Below, in pieces: positions 9,265 through 18,281 of a stretch of 64,000 nt of DNA (positions are counted from its first letter, which is position 1; each line of letters opens with the position of its first letter). The notes under the pieces were generated by a model. It searched no databases. It was not told the DNA's origin and was given only the letters and a program-made list of their open reading frames with translations. Origin of the DNA: Spartobacteria bacterium (GTDB taxonomy: Bacteria; Verrucomicrobiota; Verrucomicrobiia; Chthoniobacterales; Chthoniobacteraceae); contig JAJPJG010000011.1 in NCBI GenBank assembly GCA_021324395.1, positions 124,001 through 188,000 on the forward strand. The letters are read 5' to 3'. A program made the position numbers and the translations under genes.

Positions 9265-11916
9265 GTGAGCGACGATTTCCGTCCCGATCCCGATGCGCTG
9301 CTCGCCTCGCTGCAAAAAAACGACCATGCGCAACGCGGCCGGCTGAAGATTTTTTTCGGCATGTGTCCCGGTGTGGGCAAAACCTACACCATGCTGAAAG
9401 CCGCGCGGGATCAGCATCTCCAGGGCGTCGAGGTGATCGCCGGAATCGTCGAGACGCATGGCCGGGCTGAGACGATTGCGCTGCTCGATGGAATCCCGAT
9501 TCTGCCGCGCGCGCAAATTTCCTATCGCGGCACGACGCTCGAGGAAATGGATATCGATGCGATTCTGCTCTGGCATCCGAAGCTGGTGCTCGTGGACGAA
9601 CTCGCGCACTCGAACGTGCCCGGCAGCCGCCATGCAAAGCGTTACCAGGATGTGCTCGAGCTGCTCGCGGCCGGCATCGACGTTTTCACGACGCTCAACG
9701 TCCAGCACGTGGAAAGCCGTAAGGACGTCGTCGCGCAAATCACCGGCATCGCAGTGCGCGAGACGGTGCCGGACTCGATCCTCGATCGCGCGGACGAGAT
9801 TGAATTGATCGATCTGACGCCGGCGCAGCTTCGCGGCCGATTGAATGACGGCAAGGTCTATCTCGGAGCGCGCGCGGCCACGGCAGCGGAGAATTTTTTT
9901 CGCGAATGCAATCTCGTCGCATTGCGCGAGATGGCGCTGCGACTGACGGCCGAGCATGTGGACCGGCGGCTGCGCGAGCTAAAGCAAACGCAGTTCGCGA
10001 GTGGCACCTGGAAAGCCGGCGATCGCCTGCTCGTGGCGGTGAGCGCGAGTCCGACTTCCGAGCAATTGATTCGCTTCACGCGCCGCGCGGCGGCCTCAAT
10101 GGAAGCAAGCTGGATCGCGGTTTACGTGGAAACGCCGCGCGCGCTGAGCCCGCTCGATGAAGTGCGGCTCGGCTTGAATCTGACGCTCGCGCGTCAGCTC
10201 GGCGCAGAAGTCGTCACCGTGGAAAACGCTGACGTCGGTCCCGCACTGCTCCGCGTGGCGCATCAGCACAATGTCTCGCAAATCATTCTCGGAAAACCGG
10301 GCGCGCGCCGGTTGCATTCGCTTTTCCGAAAATCGCCCGCTGCATGGATCGTGCAAAACAGTGGCGACATCGACATTCACTTCGTTCGCGTCGATTCGCA
10401 GAAGAAGACACCGGCGGAATTCCATCTCCCGCTCAAGCCGACGTGGAAGGAACTCGGGATCGGGCTCGCAATTGCAGCGGGAGTTACCGTGCTCGGACTG
10501 GCGGTGGAAAATGTGACCGGTTATTGGGCGATCGCGCTGATCTATTTGTTTGCGGTGATTGTCGCGGCGACACGGCTGCGGCGATGGCCGACGCTTTTTC
10601 TCGCGACCCTCAGCGCGCTGCTCTGGGACTTCCTTTTCATCCCACCGAAATACACGTTTTACATCAGCGAACTGCGCGACGTGTTGATGTTCGGAATGTA
10701 TTTCGCCGTCGCGCTGATCGTCGGCCATTTGACTGCGCGGCTGCGCGAACGCGAAGAAGCGGAGCGGCGCGGCGAGGTGCGCGCAACAGCGCTCTATCAT
10801 CTCACGCGCGCTCTCGCAGCCACGCGCGATGCGGAGGGAACGACGGACGTTGTCGTCAAAAAAATCCGCGAAGTATTCGGCGCGGAAACGGCGCTCCTTT
10901 TGCGCGACGAGTCGGGCGCATTCACCGGCGCCGCGCATCCTGCGAGCAGTTTTCCGCTAACACAAAAAGAGGAAAGCGTCGCCGCGTGGGTTTTCCAAAA
11001 GCGCCAGCCCGCGGGCCGTTTCACCGATACGCTGCCCGATGCCGAGGCGCTTCATTTGCCCTTGCTCGTGGGCGACAACATCGAGGGCGTGCTCGCGGTA
11101 AAGTTTTCCACCGAGGCACAACTCACGATGCGCACGCGCGAGCTGCTCGATGCATTCACGGCGCAAATTGCCGTGACACTGGAAAAGGATCGGCTTGCGC
11201 TCGCCAGCCGCAAAATGCAGATCGCGGCGCAATCGGAAAAATTGCAGCACACGCTTTTCGATTCCGTGTCACACGAACTAAAAACGCCGCTCGCCGCCAT
11301 CTCCGCTGCGCTGGAGCAGGAGGAGAAAAATTTCGCGTGGATGGAGATCCGCTCCGCTGTGATGCGGCTAACGCGTGTCGTGAATAATTTGCTCGATATG
11401 ACGCGGCTCGATTCCGGGTTGCTGAAGCCGAGCCTCGAATGGTGCGATGCGGGCGAACTCGTGCGCGAGGCGATGGCGCGGGTGGCCGAGCAAACGCGCG
11501 GGCACGATCTGAAACTCGATATCGCATCCGATCTGCCGCCGATCCGCGTCGATGCCGGGTTGATCGAACAGGTGCTCGCGACCCTGATTTCGAACGCGGC
11601 GCTTTACAGCCCGCGCGGCAGCTCGATTGAAATCACCGCCTCACGCGAAAACGACGTGATGAAATTCATCGTCGCGGATCGCGGGTGCGGATTTAAGCCG
11701 GGCGAAGAGCAGCGGGTTTTTGAAAAGTTTTACCGCAGCGCAAATGTTCCGGCGGGTGGGATCGGACTCGGCCTCTCCATCGCACGGCATCTGGTCGAGG
11801 CGCACGGCGGGAGTATCACCGCCGCCAATCGCAGCGAAGGCGGCGCGCGTTTTATCGTTGCGCTCCCGGCGGCGGAACGGCTTCAACTTCCCGCAGAAAC
11901 CGCTATCCCCGCGTGA
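9265..11916 (+). CDS. kdpD: osmosensitive K+ channel histidine kinase
   Basis: The 883-residue sensor kinase follows kdpC after 4 bases and starts with GTG. The N-terminal KdpD domain carries a Walker A-like G-M-C-P-G-V-G-K-T-Y (residues 32-41) and V-L-V-D-E-L-A-H-S-N. A Usp-like domain lies at ~250-375, four membrane helices at ~395-490, a GAF-like region at ~505-640, and then the transmitter with phospho-acceptor His670 in F-D-S-V-S-H-E-L-K-T-P-L, an N box (L-I-S-N-A), and G boxes (D-R-G-C-G-F, G-I-G-L-G-L-S-I-A). It senses K+ limitation and phosphorylates KdpE. Confidence 0.96.
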   Translation: MSDDFRPDPDALLASLQKNDHAQRGRLKIFFGMCPGVGKTYTMLKAARDQHLQGVEVIAGIVETHGRAETIALLDGIPILPRAQISYRGTTLEEMDIDAILLWHPKLVLVDELAHSNVPGSRHAKRYQDVLELLAAGIDVFTTLNVQHVESRKDVVAQITGIAVRETVPDSILDRADEIELIDLTPAQLRGRLNDGKVYLGARAATAAENFFRECNLVALREMALRLTAEHVDRRLRELKQTQFASGTWKAGDRLLVAVSASPTSEQLIRFTRRAAASMEASWIAVYVETPRALSPLDEVRLGLNLTLARQLGAEVVTVENADVGPALLRVAHQHNVSQIILGKPGARRLHSLFRKSPAAWIVQNSGDIDIHFVRVDSQKKTPAEFHLPLKPTWKELGIGLAIAAGVTVLGLAVENVTGYWAIALIYLFAVIVAATRLRRWPTLFLATLSALLWDFLFIPPKYTFYISELRDVLMFGMYFAVALIVGHLTARLREREEAERRGEVRATALYHLTRALAATRDAEGTTDVVVKKIREVFGAETALLLRDESGAFTGAAHPASSFPLTQKEESVAAWVFQKRQPAGRFTDTLPDAEALHLPLLVGDNIEGVLAVKFSTEAQLTMRTRELLDAFTAQIAVTLEKDRLALASRKMQIAAQSEKLQHTLFDSVSHELKTPLAAISAALEQEEKNFAWMEIRSAVMRLTRVVNNLLDMTRLDSGLLKPSLEWCDAGELVREAMARVAEQTRGHDLKLDIASDLPPIRVDAGLIEQVLATLISNAALYSPRGSSIEITASRENDVMKFIVADRGCGFKPGEEQRVFEKFYRSANVPAGGIGLGLSIARHLVEAHGGSITAANRSEGGARFIVALPAAERLQLPAETAIPA

Positions 11917-12608
11917 AAAATGTTGTCCTCATCATCGACGATGAAGTGCAGATTCGTCGCCTGTTGCGCACCGCGCTCGAAGCGAGCGACTACACCGTTT
12001 GCGAAGCCGATCACGGCCAGCAGGGACTGGCCGAGGCGGCGCTGCGCCGGCCAGACGCGATCATCCTCGATCTCGGCCTGCCCGATCTCGACGGCGTGGA
12101 AGTTTTGAAAAGGCTGCGCGAATGGAGCGATACGCCGGTGCTCATTTTGTCCGTGCGCGATCGCGAGGAGCAGAAAGTCGCCGCGCTCGATGCGGGCGCG
12201 GATGATTACGTCACCAAGCCATTCAGCACGGCCGAACTGCTCGCGCGGCTCCGCGTCGCGCAACGTCGCGCGAAACCGGCGGAAAACGAAACGACATACA
12301 CCAGCGGCGGGCTGCACGTCGATCTCGTCAGCCGCATCGTCACGCTCCACGGGAAGGAAATCAAACTCAGCGGGACCGAATACGCATTGCTCCGCCTCTT
12401 CGTCCGCCACGCCGGCCGTGTGCTGACCCATCGCCATATTTTACGCGAAATCTGGGGGCCGAAATCCGAGGAGCACCGTCAATATCTGCGCGTTTACGTC
12501 ACGCACCTGCGGCAGAAAATCGAGCGCGATTCGACCAATCCTGAGTTTATTAAAACGGAATCAGGCATTGGTTATCGCTTCGTGTGCAAACCGGCCGATA
12601 ACTTGTAG
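11913..12608 (+). CDS. kdpE: kdp operon response regulator
   Basis: The 231-residue OmpR-type regulator starts with GTG inside the last codons of kdpD (GTGA overlap at 11913-11916). The receiver domain has the acidic pair D-D-E near residue 10, the phospho-acceptor Asp53 in I-I-L-D-L-G-L-P-D-L-D-G, and K in V-T-K-P-F. The C-terminal winged helix ends with V-Y-V-T-H-L-R-Q-K-I and G-I-G-Y-R-F. It closes the operon, so the regulators are transcribed from the promoter they probably control. Confidence 0.96.
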   Translation: MKNVVLIIDDEVQIRRLLRTALEASDYTVCEADHGQQGLAEAALRRPDAIILDLGLPDLDGVEVLKRLREWSDTPVLILSVRDREEQKVAALDAGADDYVTKPFSTAELLARLRVAQRRAKPAENETTYTSGGLHVDLVSRIVTLHGKEIKLSGTEYALLRLFVRHAGRVLTHRHILREIWGPKSEEHRQYLRVYVTHLRQKIERDSTNPEFIKTESGIGYRFVCKPADNL

Positions 12609-12617
12609 TAAACTTAG

Positions 12618-12668
12618 CGTAATACTCGCAATTCGTCGCGCAATCACTCTGTGAGACGACGGATTACG
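12618..12668 (+). terminator. nested imperfect inverted repeat after kdpE, possible terminator
   Basis: Three pairs of arms are nested: CGTAAT (12618-12623) with ATTACG (12663-12668), CGTCG (12634-12638) with CGACG (12657-12661), and TCAC (12644-12647) with GTGA (12651-12654) around a TCT loop. The spacers are asymmetric and no T-run of more than three follows. It could fold as an RNA end structure for the kdp transcript. Confidence 0.35.
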
Positions 12669-12723
12669 TTCTTTCACGGGTGCCAACGCACTGAACGTAT
12701 TTTGTTATAAAGCGACAACTTTT

Positions 12724-12751
12724 TTGACATTTGCACGTTCTTGGGGATACT
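12724..12751 (+). promoter_or_regulatory. sigma-70-like promoter for the 2-oxoacid:ferredoxin oxidoreductase genes
   Basis: A perfect -35 box TTGACA (12724-12729) is followed after 16 bases by GATACT (12746-12751), which matches the -10 consensus at four of six positions. Transcription would begin near 12758, just before the GTG chosen as start at 12769, giving a very short leader. The TTG of this -35 box also opens the longest version of the reading frame, which argues against that longer start. Confidence 0.6.
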
Positions 12752-12768
12752 TGCCCCCCACCTTTTCA

Positions 12769-14583
12769 GTGAGCAATCCCTCTGTCTTAGATCCCTCGGC
12801 ACCTCAACGCACTGCAGGACGGGCCGACCTGCGTCCGCAAAATATCCGTGACGCCGTGATCCGGCTTGCGGGGAATTCGCAAGATGGCATCCAGAGCGCG
12901 GGCGCGTTTCTCGCGCGTCTCGCGGGGCGCAGTGCGCAGGAAGTGATGACCTACATGACGATCCCCTCGACGATCTCGGGCGGGCCGTCAATTTTCCAGG
13001 TGCGCATTGGCTCGGGCGAAGTGCTCTCGTCGGGCGATGAAGCCGATTTTCTCGTCGCGTTTTACCAGCACAGTTATCAGGACCACATCGGGTTTTTAAA
13101 AGAAGGTGGCGTGCTGCTTTACGATTCGGATAACGTTCAGCCGAATCTCGACGACAAACGATTTGTTTACGTAGGCATTCCGATTACTGGATTGACTGTT
13201 GAGGCACTCGGTGGAACGGCGAAGGACAAGGGCAAAAACATTTTTGTGCTCGGCCTCATCGCGAAAGTTTTCGATCTCGATACCGAAAAACTCACGAATC
13301 TCATCCGCGAACGTTTCGCCGGCAAATCCGACGACATCGCTAATACCGCGCTGATGGCATTTCAGGCCGGCTACGCGTATCCGGTCGGCAATGTGCTCAC
13401 CAAGCTTTACCAATTCGAACCGGCGGAAAAGACGGGCGACCGCGCGCAGGTCACGATGGATGGCAATCAGGCGCTCGCCTACGGGCTGATCGCCGGCGGC
13501 GTGCGTTACGGCGCGGGTTATCCGATCACGCCGTGGTCGTCGGTAATGGAAATTTTGCGCAGCGAACTGCCGAAATACGGCGGCTTGTTCGTGCAATGCG
13601 AAGACGAGCTGGGCGCGGTCTCGATGGCGCTCGGTTTTTCGTATTCCGGCCATCTCGCGATCACCGGCAGCGCCGGCCCGGGCATTTCGCTAAAAACGGA
13701 AGCGATCGGGTGGGCGTCGATGGCGGAGATTCCGCTCATCATCGTCAACGTGCAACGCGGCGGCCCATCGACTGGCCTGCCGACGAACGTCGAGCAAAGC
13801 GATCTTTACCAGGCGATCTTCGGCGGGCACGGCGACAGCCCGCGCGTGGTGCTCGCGCCAGCGACGGTCGAGGATTGCTTTTACACCGCGATCGAAGCGG
13901 CGCGGCTCGCACGAAAATACAGCACGCCGGTTTTCATTCTCAGCGATTCGTCGCTCGCGACGCGCATTGAGGCGTTTCACGAGCCGAACCTGCGCGAAGT
14001 CATGCTCGACGCGAAGCTTGACCTCACTCCGCCGTCGGCAAGTTTCAAACCCTACCCGCTCGACCATGTCACCCGCCACGCGCCGCCGGGCACGAAGCTC
14101 GGGGAAAAATATCCGGTCGTCACCGGCCTCGAGCACGACGAATGGGGACACCCGACCGGCAGCCCGAAATTGCACATGAGCATGACGGCAAAACGCCGCC
14201 GCAAGCTGCAGTTGCTCGGCGAGGAAATTCCGACACCGAAAATCTACGGCGAACGCAAAGGCGACGTGCTCCTCATCGGCTGGGGCTCGACTTACGGACC
14301 GATCCACGAAGCAGTGAAACTCGCGCGCGAAAAAGGCGACAGCATCTCCGCGCTGCATCTGCGCCATTTGAATCCGCTGCCGAACGGCCTGGAACAAATC
14401 TTCGCCGGCTTCCAACGTATCGTTGTCGTCGAGATGAATGACGAAGGTCTCTATGGCTACGGGCAGCTCGCGACGATTCTCCGCGCCCGCTATTGCGATC
14501 CGAAAATCAGTAGCCTCACCAAAACCGACGGCCTGACTTTCCGCGTCAAAGAAATCCTCGATGGAGTTTTAACACAGAAATGA
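12769..14583 (+). CDS. korA: 2-oxoacid:acceptor (ferredoxin) oxidoreductase, gamma-alpha fusion subunit
   Basis: From the GTG at 12769 the product has 604 residues. Residues ~25-190 are the gamma domain (G-G-P-S-I-F-Q-V-R-I-G-S-G-E-V-L-S-S-G-D-E-A-D). From ~220 follows the alpha domain with G-N-Q-A-L-A-Y-G-L-I-A-G-G-V-R-Y-G-A-G-Y-P-I-T-P-W-S, E-D-E-L-G-A-V-S-M-A-L-G and the Q-R-G-G-P-S-T-G-L-P-T block. With the beta subunit it oxidises a 2-oxoacid (2-oxoglutarate is most usual) to the acyl-CoA, CO2 and reduced ferredoxin. Gamma and alpha are fused, as in the two-subunit KorAB type. An upstream TTG (12724) is in frame but lies in the -35 box. It overlaps korB by 4 bases. Confidence 0.9.
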   Translation: MSNPSVLDPSAPQRTAGRADLRPQNIRDAVIRLAGNSQDGIQSAGAFLARLAGRSAQEVMTYMTIPSTISGGPSIFQVRIGSGEVLSSGDEADFLVAFYQHSYQDHIGFLKEGGVLLYDSDNVQPNLDDKRFVYVGIPITGLTVEALGGTAKDKGKNIFVLGLIAKVFDLDTEKLTNLIRERFAGKSDDIANTALMAFQAGYAYPVGNVLTKLYQFEPAEKTGDRAQVTMDGNQALAYGLIAGGVRYGAGYPITPWSSVMEILRSELPKYGGLFVQCEDELGAVSMALGFSYSGHLAITGSAGPGISLKTEAIGWASMAEIPLIIVNVQRGGPSTGLPTNVEQSDLYQAIFGGHGDSPRVVLAPATVEDCFYTAIEAARLARKYSTPVFILSDSSLATRIEAFHEPNLREVMLDAKLDLTPPSASFKPYPLDHVTRHAPPGTKLGEKYPVVTGLEHDEWGHPTGSPKLHMSMTAKRRRKLQLLGEEIPTPKIYGERKGDVLLIGWGSTYGPIHEAVKLAREKGDSISALHLRHLNPLPNGLEQIFAGFQRIVVVEMNDEGLYGYGQLATILRARYCDPKISSLTKTDGLTFRVKEILDGVLTQK

Positions 14584-15512
14584 GCACCGAAACTCTCCCC
14601 TCACCTGCTCCGGACAAACTCACCAAAAAAGCGCTTACCGCCGATCACCCGACGTGGTGTCCCGGCTGCGGCGATTTTGCCGTGCTCGCGGCATTTTACA
14701 AAATGCTCGAGAAGCGCCAGCTCCCGCACGAAAACATCGTCACCCTCGCGGGCATCGGCTGCTCCTCGCGCTTTCCGTATTTCGTCAACACGCACGGCGC
14801 GCATTTCATCCACGGCCGCGCGGTGCCGCTCGCGAGCGGCGTGAGCTTGTCGCGCCCGGATTTGCACGTCTTCCTTTTTGGCGGAGACGGCGACGGATTT
14901 TCCATCGGCGGCAATCACCTAGAGCACGGCGCGCGCAAAAACATCAATCTCACCTACGTCATCATGGACAACTTTGTCTATGGCCTGACGAAAAAGCAGA
15001 CGTCGCCCACCTCGCCCATCGGTTATAAATCCAAGACCGATCCCACCGGCGCGATCGACCAGCCGGTAAATCCGATGAAAAAACTCATCTCCGCCGGCGC
15101 GACATTCATCGCCCGCACCCACTCGACGCAGATCAACCACATGATCACGATGATGGAGCGCGCGATGGATCACCCCGGCTTTTCCGTCATTGAAGTCCTC
15201 AGCGAGTGCGTCGAGTTTTACCCCGGCGCATTCGACGCCGCGAACCCGCGCAAGGGCGGCGCGCTGAAACTCATCGAGGAAAAGAAATACGACAACACCC
15301 CCGAGGACGACGCGCGGCACGATATCACCGACGAGCTCGCCGCTTACAAACTCGCGAACGATCCCTTCCCCGGCTGGTTCGGCGTGTTTTATCAAAACGA
15401 TCGCCCCACCAAAAACGCGCTCGAGAAAAAGTGGATCGACACCACTCGCGCGAAATTCGGCGGCGCGGGCGACGTCGACATGCTGCAGAAGACATTCGAC
15501 CGGATGAAATGA
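14580..15512 (+). CDS. korB: 2-oxoacid:acceptor (ferredoxin) oxidoreductase, beta subunit
   Basis: The 310-residue subunit carries thiamine diphosphate. Visible features are the N-terminal T-W-C-P-G-C-G-D-F (residues ~25-33), G-I-G-C-S-S-R-F-P, the TPP/Mg motif G-D-G-D-G-F-S-I-G-G-N-H (~100-111) ending in I-M-D-N, and Y-G-L-T-K-K-Q-T-S-P-T-S. The ATG at 14580 overlaps the korA stop, so the subunits are coupled. Substrate preference (2-oxoglutarate or another 2-oxoacid) cannot be fixed from sequence reading alone. I see no ferredoxin-like cysteine cluster of the delta-subunit type. Confidence 0.93.
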   Translation: MSTETLPSPAPDKLTKKALTADHPTWCPGCGDFAVLAAFYKMLEKRQLPHENIVTLAGIGCSSRFPYFVNTHGAHFIHGRAVPLASGVSLSRPDLHVFLFGGDGDGFSIGGNHLEHGARKNINLTYVIMDNFVYGLTKKQTSPTSPIGYKSKTDPTGAIDQPVNPMKKLISAGATFIARTHSTQINHMITMMERAMDHPGFSVIEVLSECVEFYPGAFDAANPRKGGALKLIEEKKYDNTPEDDARHDITDELAAYKLANDPFPGWFGVFYQNDRPTKNALEKKWIDTTRAKFGGAGDVDMLQKTFDRMK

Positions 15513-16402
15513 AGGCGCTTCGCCATTCGGCATTTCTTCTCCTCGCCACCGCCGCGCTCGCCCAGGACACCCCGCCTGTCGATACGAGCGCGATGCTCAC
15601 TTCGCTCCAGCAGCTTAAAGAAAAACACGAAGCCTCGACGAAAGCGCAGCAGGATAAGCTCATCGAGGAGTTTGCCGCAGCGGGCGCGAACAACAGCACC
15701 GCCATCGCATTTTACGAAGACGCCATCCGTGCCACGCAATTCGAAGGACAGAACCGCGAGAACGCGCAATTCCGCGACTGGAAAAAGCGCGAAGGCGACA
15801 AGCTCAAAAACCCCGACCTCCAGAACGCCGCGCGCTTAAGCCTGAACTACCTCGCGCTCACGCTCCGCCGCGCCGCGGGCGACAAAATCGAGGCGCTCAT
15901 CCCGCCACTGATGGCCTACGCCGACCAGGTCGATGCCGGCGGCGACGGACTCGCCGATCAGGATTTGATGAAACGTCCCGTTAACGACAACATCTTCGTC
16001 CGCTGGTATGGCATCGGCAACATGCTCGCCGGCGTGAAGGACTGGGAGCTGACGCCAGGCAAAACCGACGGCATCTACAGCAAAACCATCCTGCCGCAAT
16101 TTCGCAAAACCAAAGACCCGCGCCTGCTCCAGTATTGGGACAACAAAATCCAACGCGAAGCAGCCCAAGCCTCGCGCACGACACTTGCCTTCACCGCCGA
16201 CGCGTTTGACCAGACGCGCAAACCGGCACTCCTCTGGTCGCGCTCGCAGGACATGCTCCTCCTCGGACAGCGCAACCGCGCCATCGGCGAAATGTTCGCG
16301 CTTATCAAAAACAATCCGACCCATCCGGATTCCGGCGCCTGGATCAGTAAACTGGAGAGCATCCTCCAAGGCGCGCCCGCGCAGTCCGACGCGACTGAGT
16401 AA
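15509..16402 (+). CDS. secreted protein of unknown function coupled to korAB
   Basis: The 297-residue product begins with a signal peptide (M-K-A-L-R-H-S-A-F-L-L-L-A-T-A-A-L-A, cleavage probably after A-L-A). The mature part is mainly alpha-helical and charged, with Q-Q-L-K-E-K-H-E-A-S-T-K near the start, and no motif I recognise. The ATG at 15509 forms an ATGA overlap with the korB stop, a strange partner for a periplasmic or surface protein. A link in function to the oxidoreductase is not established. The stop is followed by the convergent sigma-54 regulator gene 66 bases downstream. Confidence 0.75.
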   Translation: MKALRHSAFLLLATAALAQDTPPVDTSAMLTSLQQLKEKHEASTKAQQDKLIEEFAAAGANNSTAIAFYEDAIRATQFEGQNRENAQFRDWKKREGDKLKNPDLQNAARLSLNYLALTLRRAAGDKIEALIPPLMAYADQVDAGGDGLADQDLMKRPVNDNIFVRWYGIGNMLAGVKDWELTPGKTDGIYSKTILPQFRKTKDPRLLQYWDNKIQREAAQASRTTLAFTADAFDQTRKPALLWSRSQDMLLLGQRNRAIGEMFALIKNNPTHPDSGAWISKLESILQGAPAQSDATE

Positions 16403-16468
16403 AACGCGCCATTCGGCAAAAACTGACCGATTTTTGCACCGCCAACGCGCCGGTGTGTGTCCTAAACG

Positions 16469-18082
16469 CTACGGCAACGGCTCTTTTTTCAGACCCCACT
16501 TCTCGATGCGCGATAGCAGGGTCGTCGGTTTGATGCCGAGAAGCTCGGCGGCGCCGTTCACGCCTTTGATTTTCCAGTTCGTTTTTTTCAGGACGCGCAG
16601 CAGGTTGTCACGCTCGCGGAGCTGAAGCTCGGCTTCGGTGAGAAACTCCTGTTCATCCGCTCCACCCGCCGCGGTGCCGGATCCGGAGCTTCTCGCGGTC
16701 GCGGCCGACGCAGCGGTCTGGAGCGGCAGGTCGAACTCGAGGCTGCCGCCGCGCGCCAGGATGACCGCGCGCTCGATCACGTTGCGCAATTCGCGGACGT
16801 TGCCGGGCCAGTCGTAGCTTTGGAGTTTCACGACTCCGGCCCGCGTAAGGCGCGGTTTGGTGCAGTTCAGATCTTTTGCCGAGAGTTCGACGAAATGTTT
16901 TGCGAGGAGCGGGATGTCGTCCTTCCGCTCCCTGAGCGGACCGACTTGGATCGGAAATACGTGCAGCCGATAGAACAGGTCCTCGCGAAAACGACCGGCG
17001 GCCACAGCCTCTTTCAAGTTGCGATTCGTCGCCGCGACAATCCGGACGTTTGCCAACCGCGTGCGATCTTCACCAACCCGCTCGTAGCGTTTCTCCTGGA
17101 GCACGCGCAGGAGCTTGCCCTGCATGTCCAAAGGCACTTCGCCGATTTCATCCAAAAACAGCGTGCCGCCCTCCGCAGTTTCGAAACGGCCAGCGCGGTC
17201 CTTGATCGCGCCGGTGAACGAGCCGCGGATGTGTCCGAAGAATTCGCTTTCAAAAAGCTCTTTCGGAATCGAGGCGCAGTTGACACGAACCAGCGGCTTT
17301 TCCTTCCGCGCACTGCGACGATGAATTTCGCGCGCGACCAGTTCTTTGCCGGTGCCGGTCTCACCCGTGATGAGGACCGACGCGTCCGTCGGCGCGACGA
17401 GATCAATCTGGCTGACGATTTGGCGCAACGCGCCGCTTTGACCAATGAGATCGCCAAACGCGCGCGCTTCGACAACCTCCTCCTCAAGATATGCGTTCTG
17501 TTGTTCGAGCTGGTTTTTCAGGCGCTTGATCTCTTCAAACGCACGCGCGTTAACTACGGCAGCGCCAAGGTAGCTTCCGAACATCGCCCCGTAAGGAAGC
17601 GATTCCGCCAGCATATCGTGGCGCAAGAACGCCGAGATAACTCCGAGGACCTCCTCTTTGAAAGCCACGGGTATGACGACGAACGCCTCGATGCGCTCTC
17701 GCTTGAGCCATGCTGCGTCGGCGAGATGTTTCCAATCCGGATCACATTTGCGCCTGGCGGTTCTTTGCCCTTTCGCCGCGACCTCGCCAAGAATACCCGA
17801 GCCTACGGGGACGGGAGTTGCCGGATCGGTAGCTCGCGGAGGAGCGCTGCCGGCTGCAATGGCAAGGTGCAGACAACCATCGGCTTTGTCCACGAGCCAG
17901 ATTTGAACGAAGGCAATGTCAGGACGAGCCACGGCTCGGGTGACGAGTTTTTTCAGCAGTTTCTCGAGCGATAACTCCTGCGCGGCATCGAGCAGCATTT
18001 GCACCGCGTAGTTCGGGTCAAAGGTCGTATCGAAGCGTTCGTCGAAACGATCATCAAAACGGCTATCGCTCGTTGTTTTCAT
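16469..18082 (-). CDS. sigma-54-dependent enhancer-binding regulator with GAF domain
   Basis: From the ATG at 18082 the product has 537 residues. After an odd R-F-D/E-rich start (D-S-R-F-D-D-R-F-D-E-R-F-D) comes a GAF domain (~25-180), a short coiled coil (~180-205), the AAA+ domain with Walker A G-E-T-G-T-G-K-E (240-247), the sigma-54-contacting loop G-S-F-T-G-A (287-292, normally GAFTGA), Walker B T-L-F-L-D-E (307-312) and the R-F-R-E-D-L-F-Y-R-L arginine-finger block, then a Fis-type helix-turn-helix (~490-532). There is no receiver domain, so a ligand or redox signal sensed by GAF is likely. It diverges from the thioredoxin-like/RND operon, which has a sigma-54 promoter, and probably activates it. 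Longer N-terminal starts to 18190 would run into the intergenic regulatory DNA. Confidence 0.92.
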   Translation of the reverse strand: MKTTSDSRFDDRFDERFDTTFDPNYAVQMLLDAAQELSLEKLLKKLVTRAVARPDIAFVQIWLVDKADGCLHLAIAAGSAPPRATDPATPVPVGSGILGEVAAKGQRTARRKCDPDWKHLADAAWLKRERIEAFVVIPVAFKEEVLGVISAFLRHDMLAESLPYGAMFGSYLGAAVVNARAFEEIKRLKNQLEQQNAYLEEEVVEARAFGDLIGQSGALRQIVSQIDLVAPTDASVLITGETGTGKELVAREIHRRSARKEKPLVRVNCASIPKELFESEFFGHIRGSFTGAIKDRAGRFETAEGGTLFLDEIGEVPLDMQGKLLRVLQEKRYERVGEDRTRLANVRIVAATNRNLKEAVAAGRFREDLFYRLHVFPIQVGPLRERKDDIPLLAKHFVELSAKDLNCTKPRLTRAGVVKLQSYDWPGNVRELRNVIERAVILARGGSLEFDLPLQTAASAATARSSGSGTAAGGADEQEFLTEAELQLRERDNLLRVLKKTNWKIKGVNGAAELLGIKPTTLLSRIEKWGLKKEPLP

Positions 18083-18127
18083 GGAATGCAGACTGCCACG
18101 CTGCGGACGAATTGTTGAGCACAATAA

Positions 18128-18216
18128 GTTCGATACTTCGTTCCATTCGATTTCTCGAACATATCTTACTGCAATCGAGGCTCGTCGCAAATTGTCGGAT
18201 TACAGTTACTTGCGAC
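18128..18216. promoter_or_regulatory. two inverted repeats between the regulator and the efflux operon, candidate activator sites
   Basis: GTTCGA (18128-18133) is mirrored by TCGAAC (18155-18160), and GTCGCAA (18184-18190) by TTGCGAC (18210-18216). The second pair is a perfect seven-base repeat with a 19-base spacer; the first has a 21-base spacer. TTCGAT also occurs directly repeated at 18129-18134 and 18147-18152. They lie 15-100 bases upstream of the sigma-54 promoter, where enhancer-binding proteins usually bind. Confidence 0.45.
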
Positions 18217-18230
18217 TTTCGCACAACCGC

Positions 18231-18246
18231 TGGCACGGTGCGTGCA
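18231..18246 (+). promoter_or_regulatory. sigma-54 promoter of the thioredoxin-like/RND efflux operon
   Basis: TGGCACG-GTGC-GTGCA matches the -24/-12 consensus TGGCACG-N4-TTGCW at all but one position. The invariant GG (18232-18233) and GC (18244-18245) are exactly 10 bases apart. Transcription should start near 18257, about 25 bases before the ATG at 18282. The divergent neighbour encodes a sigma-54 enhancer-binding protein, which strongly supports the call. Confidence 0.8.
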
Positions 18247-18281
18247 AAAGGGGCTGGCAGCAACGACAACCGCACGAAAAC

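Noticed and set aside
12724..12768. Longer start of korA at TTG 12724
   Set aside because: This TTG is part of a perfect -35 box with a matching -10 element, and the extra residues do not look like the family N-terminus.
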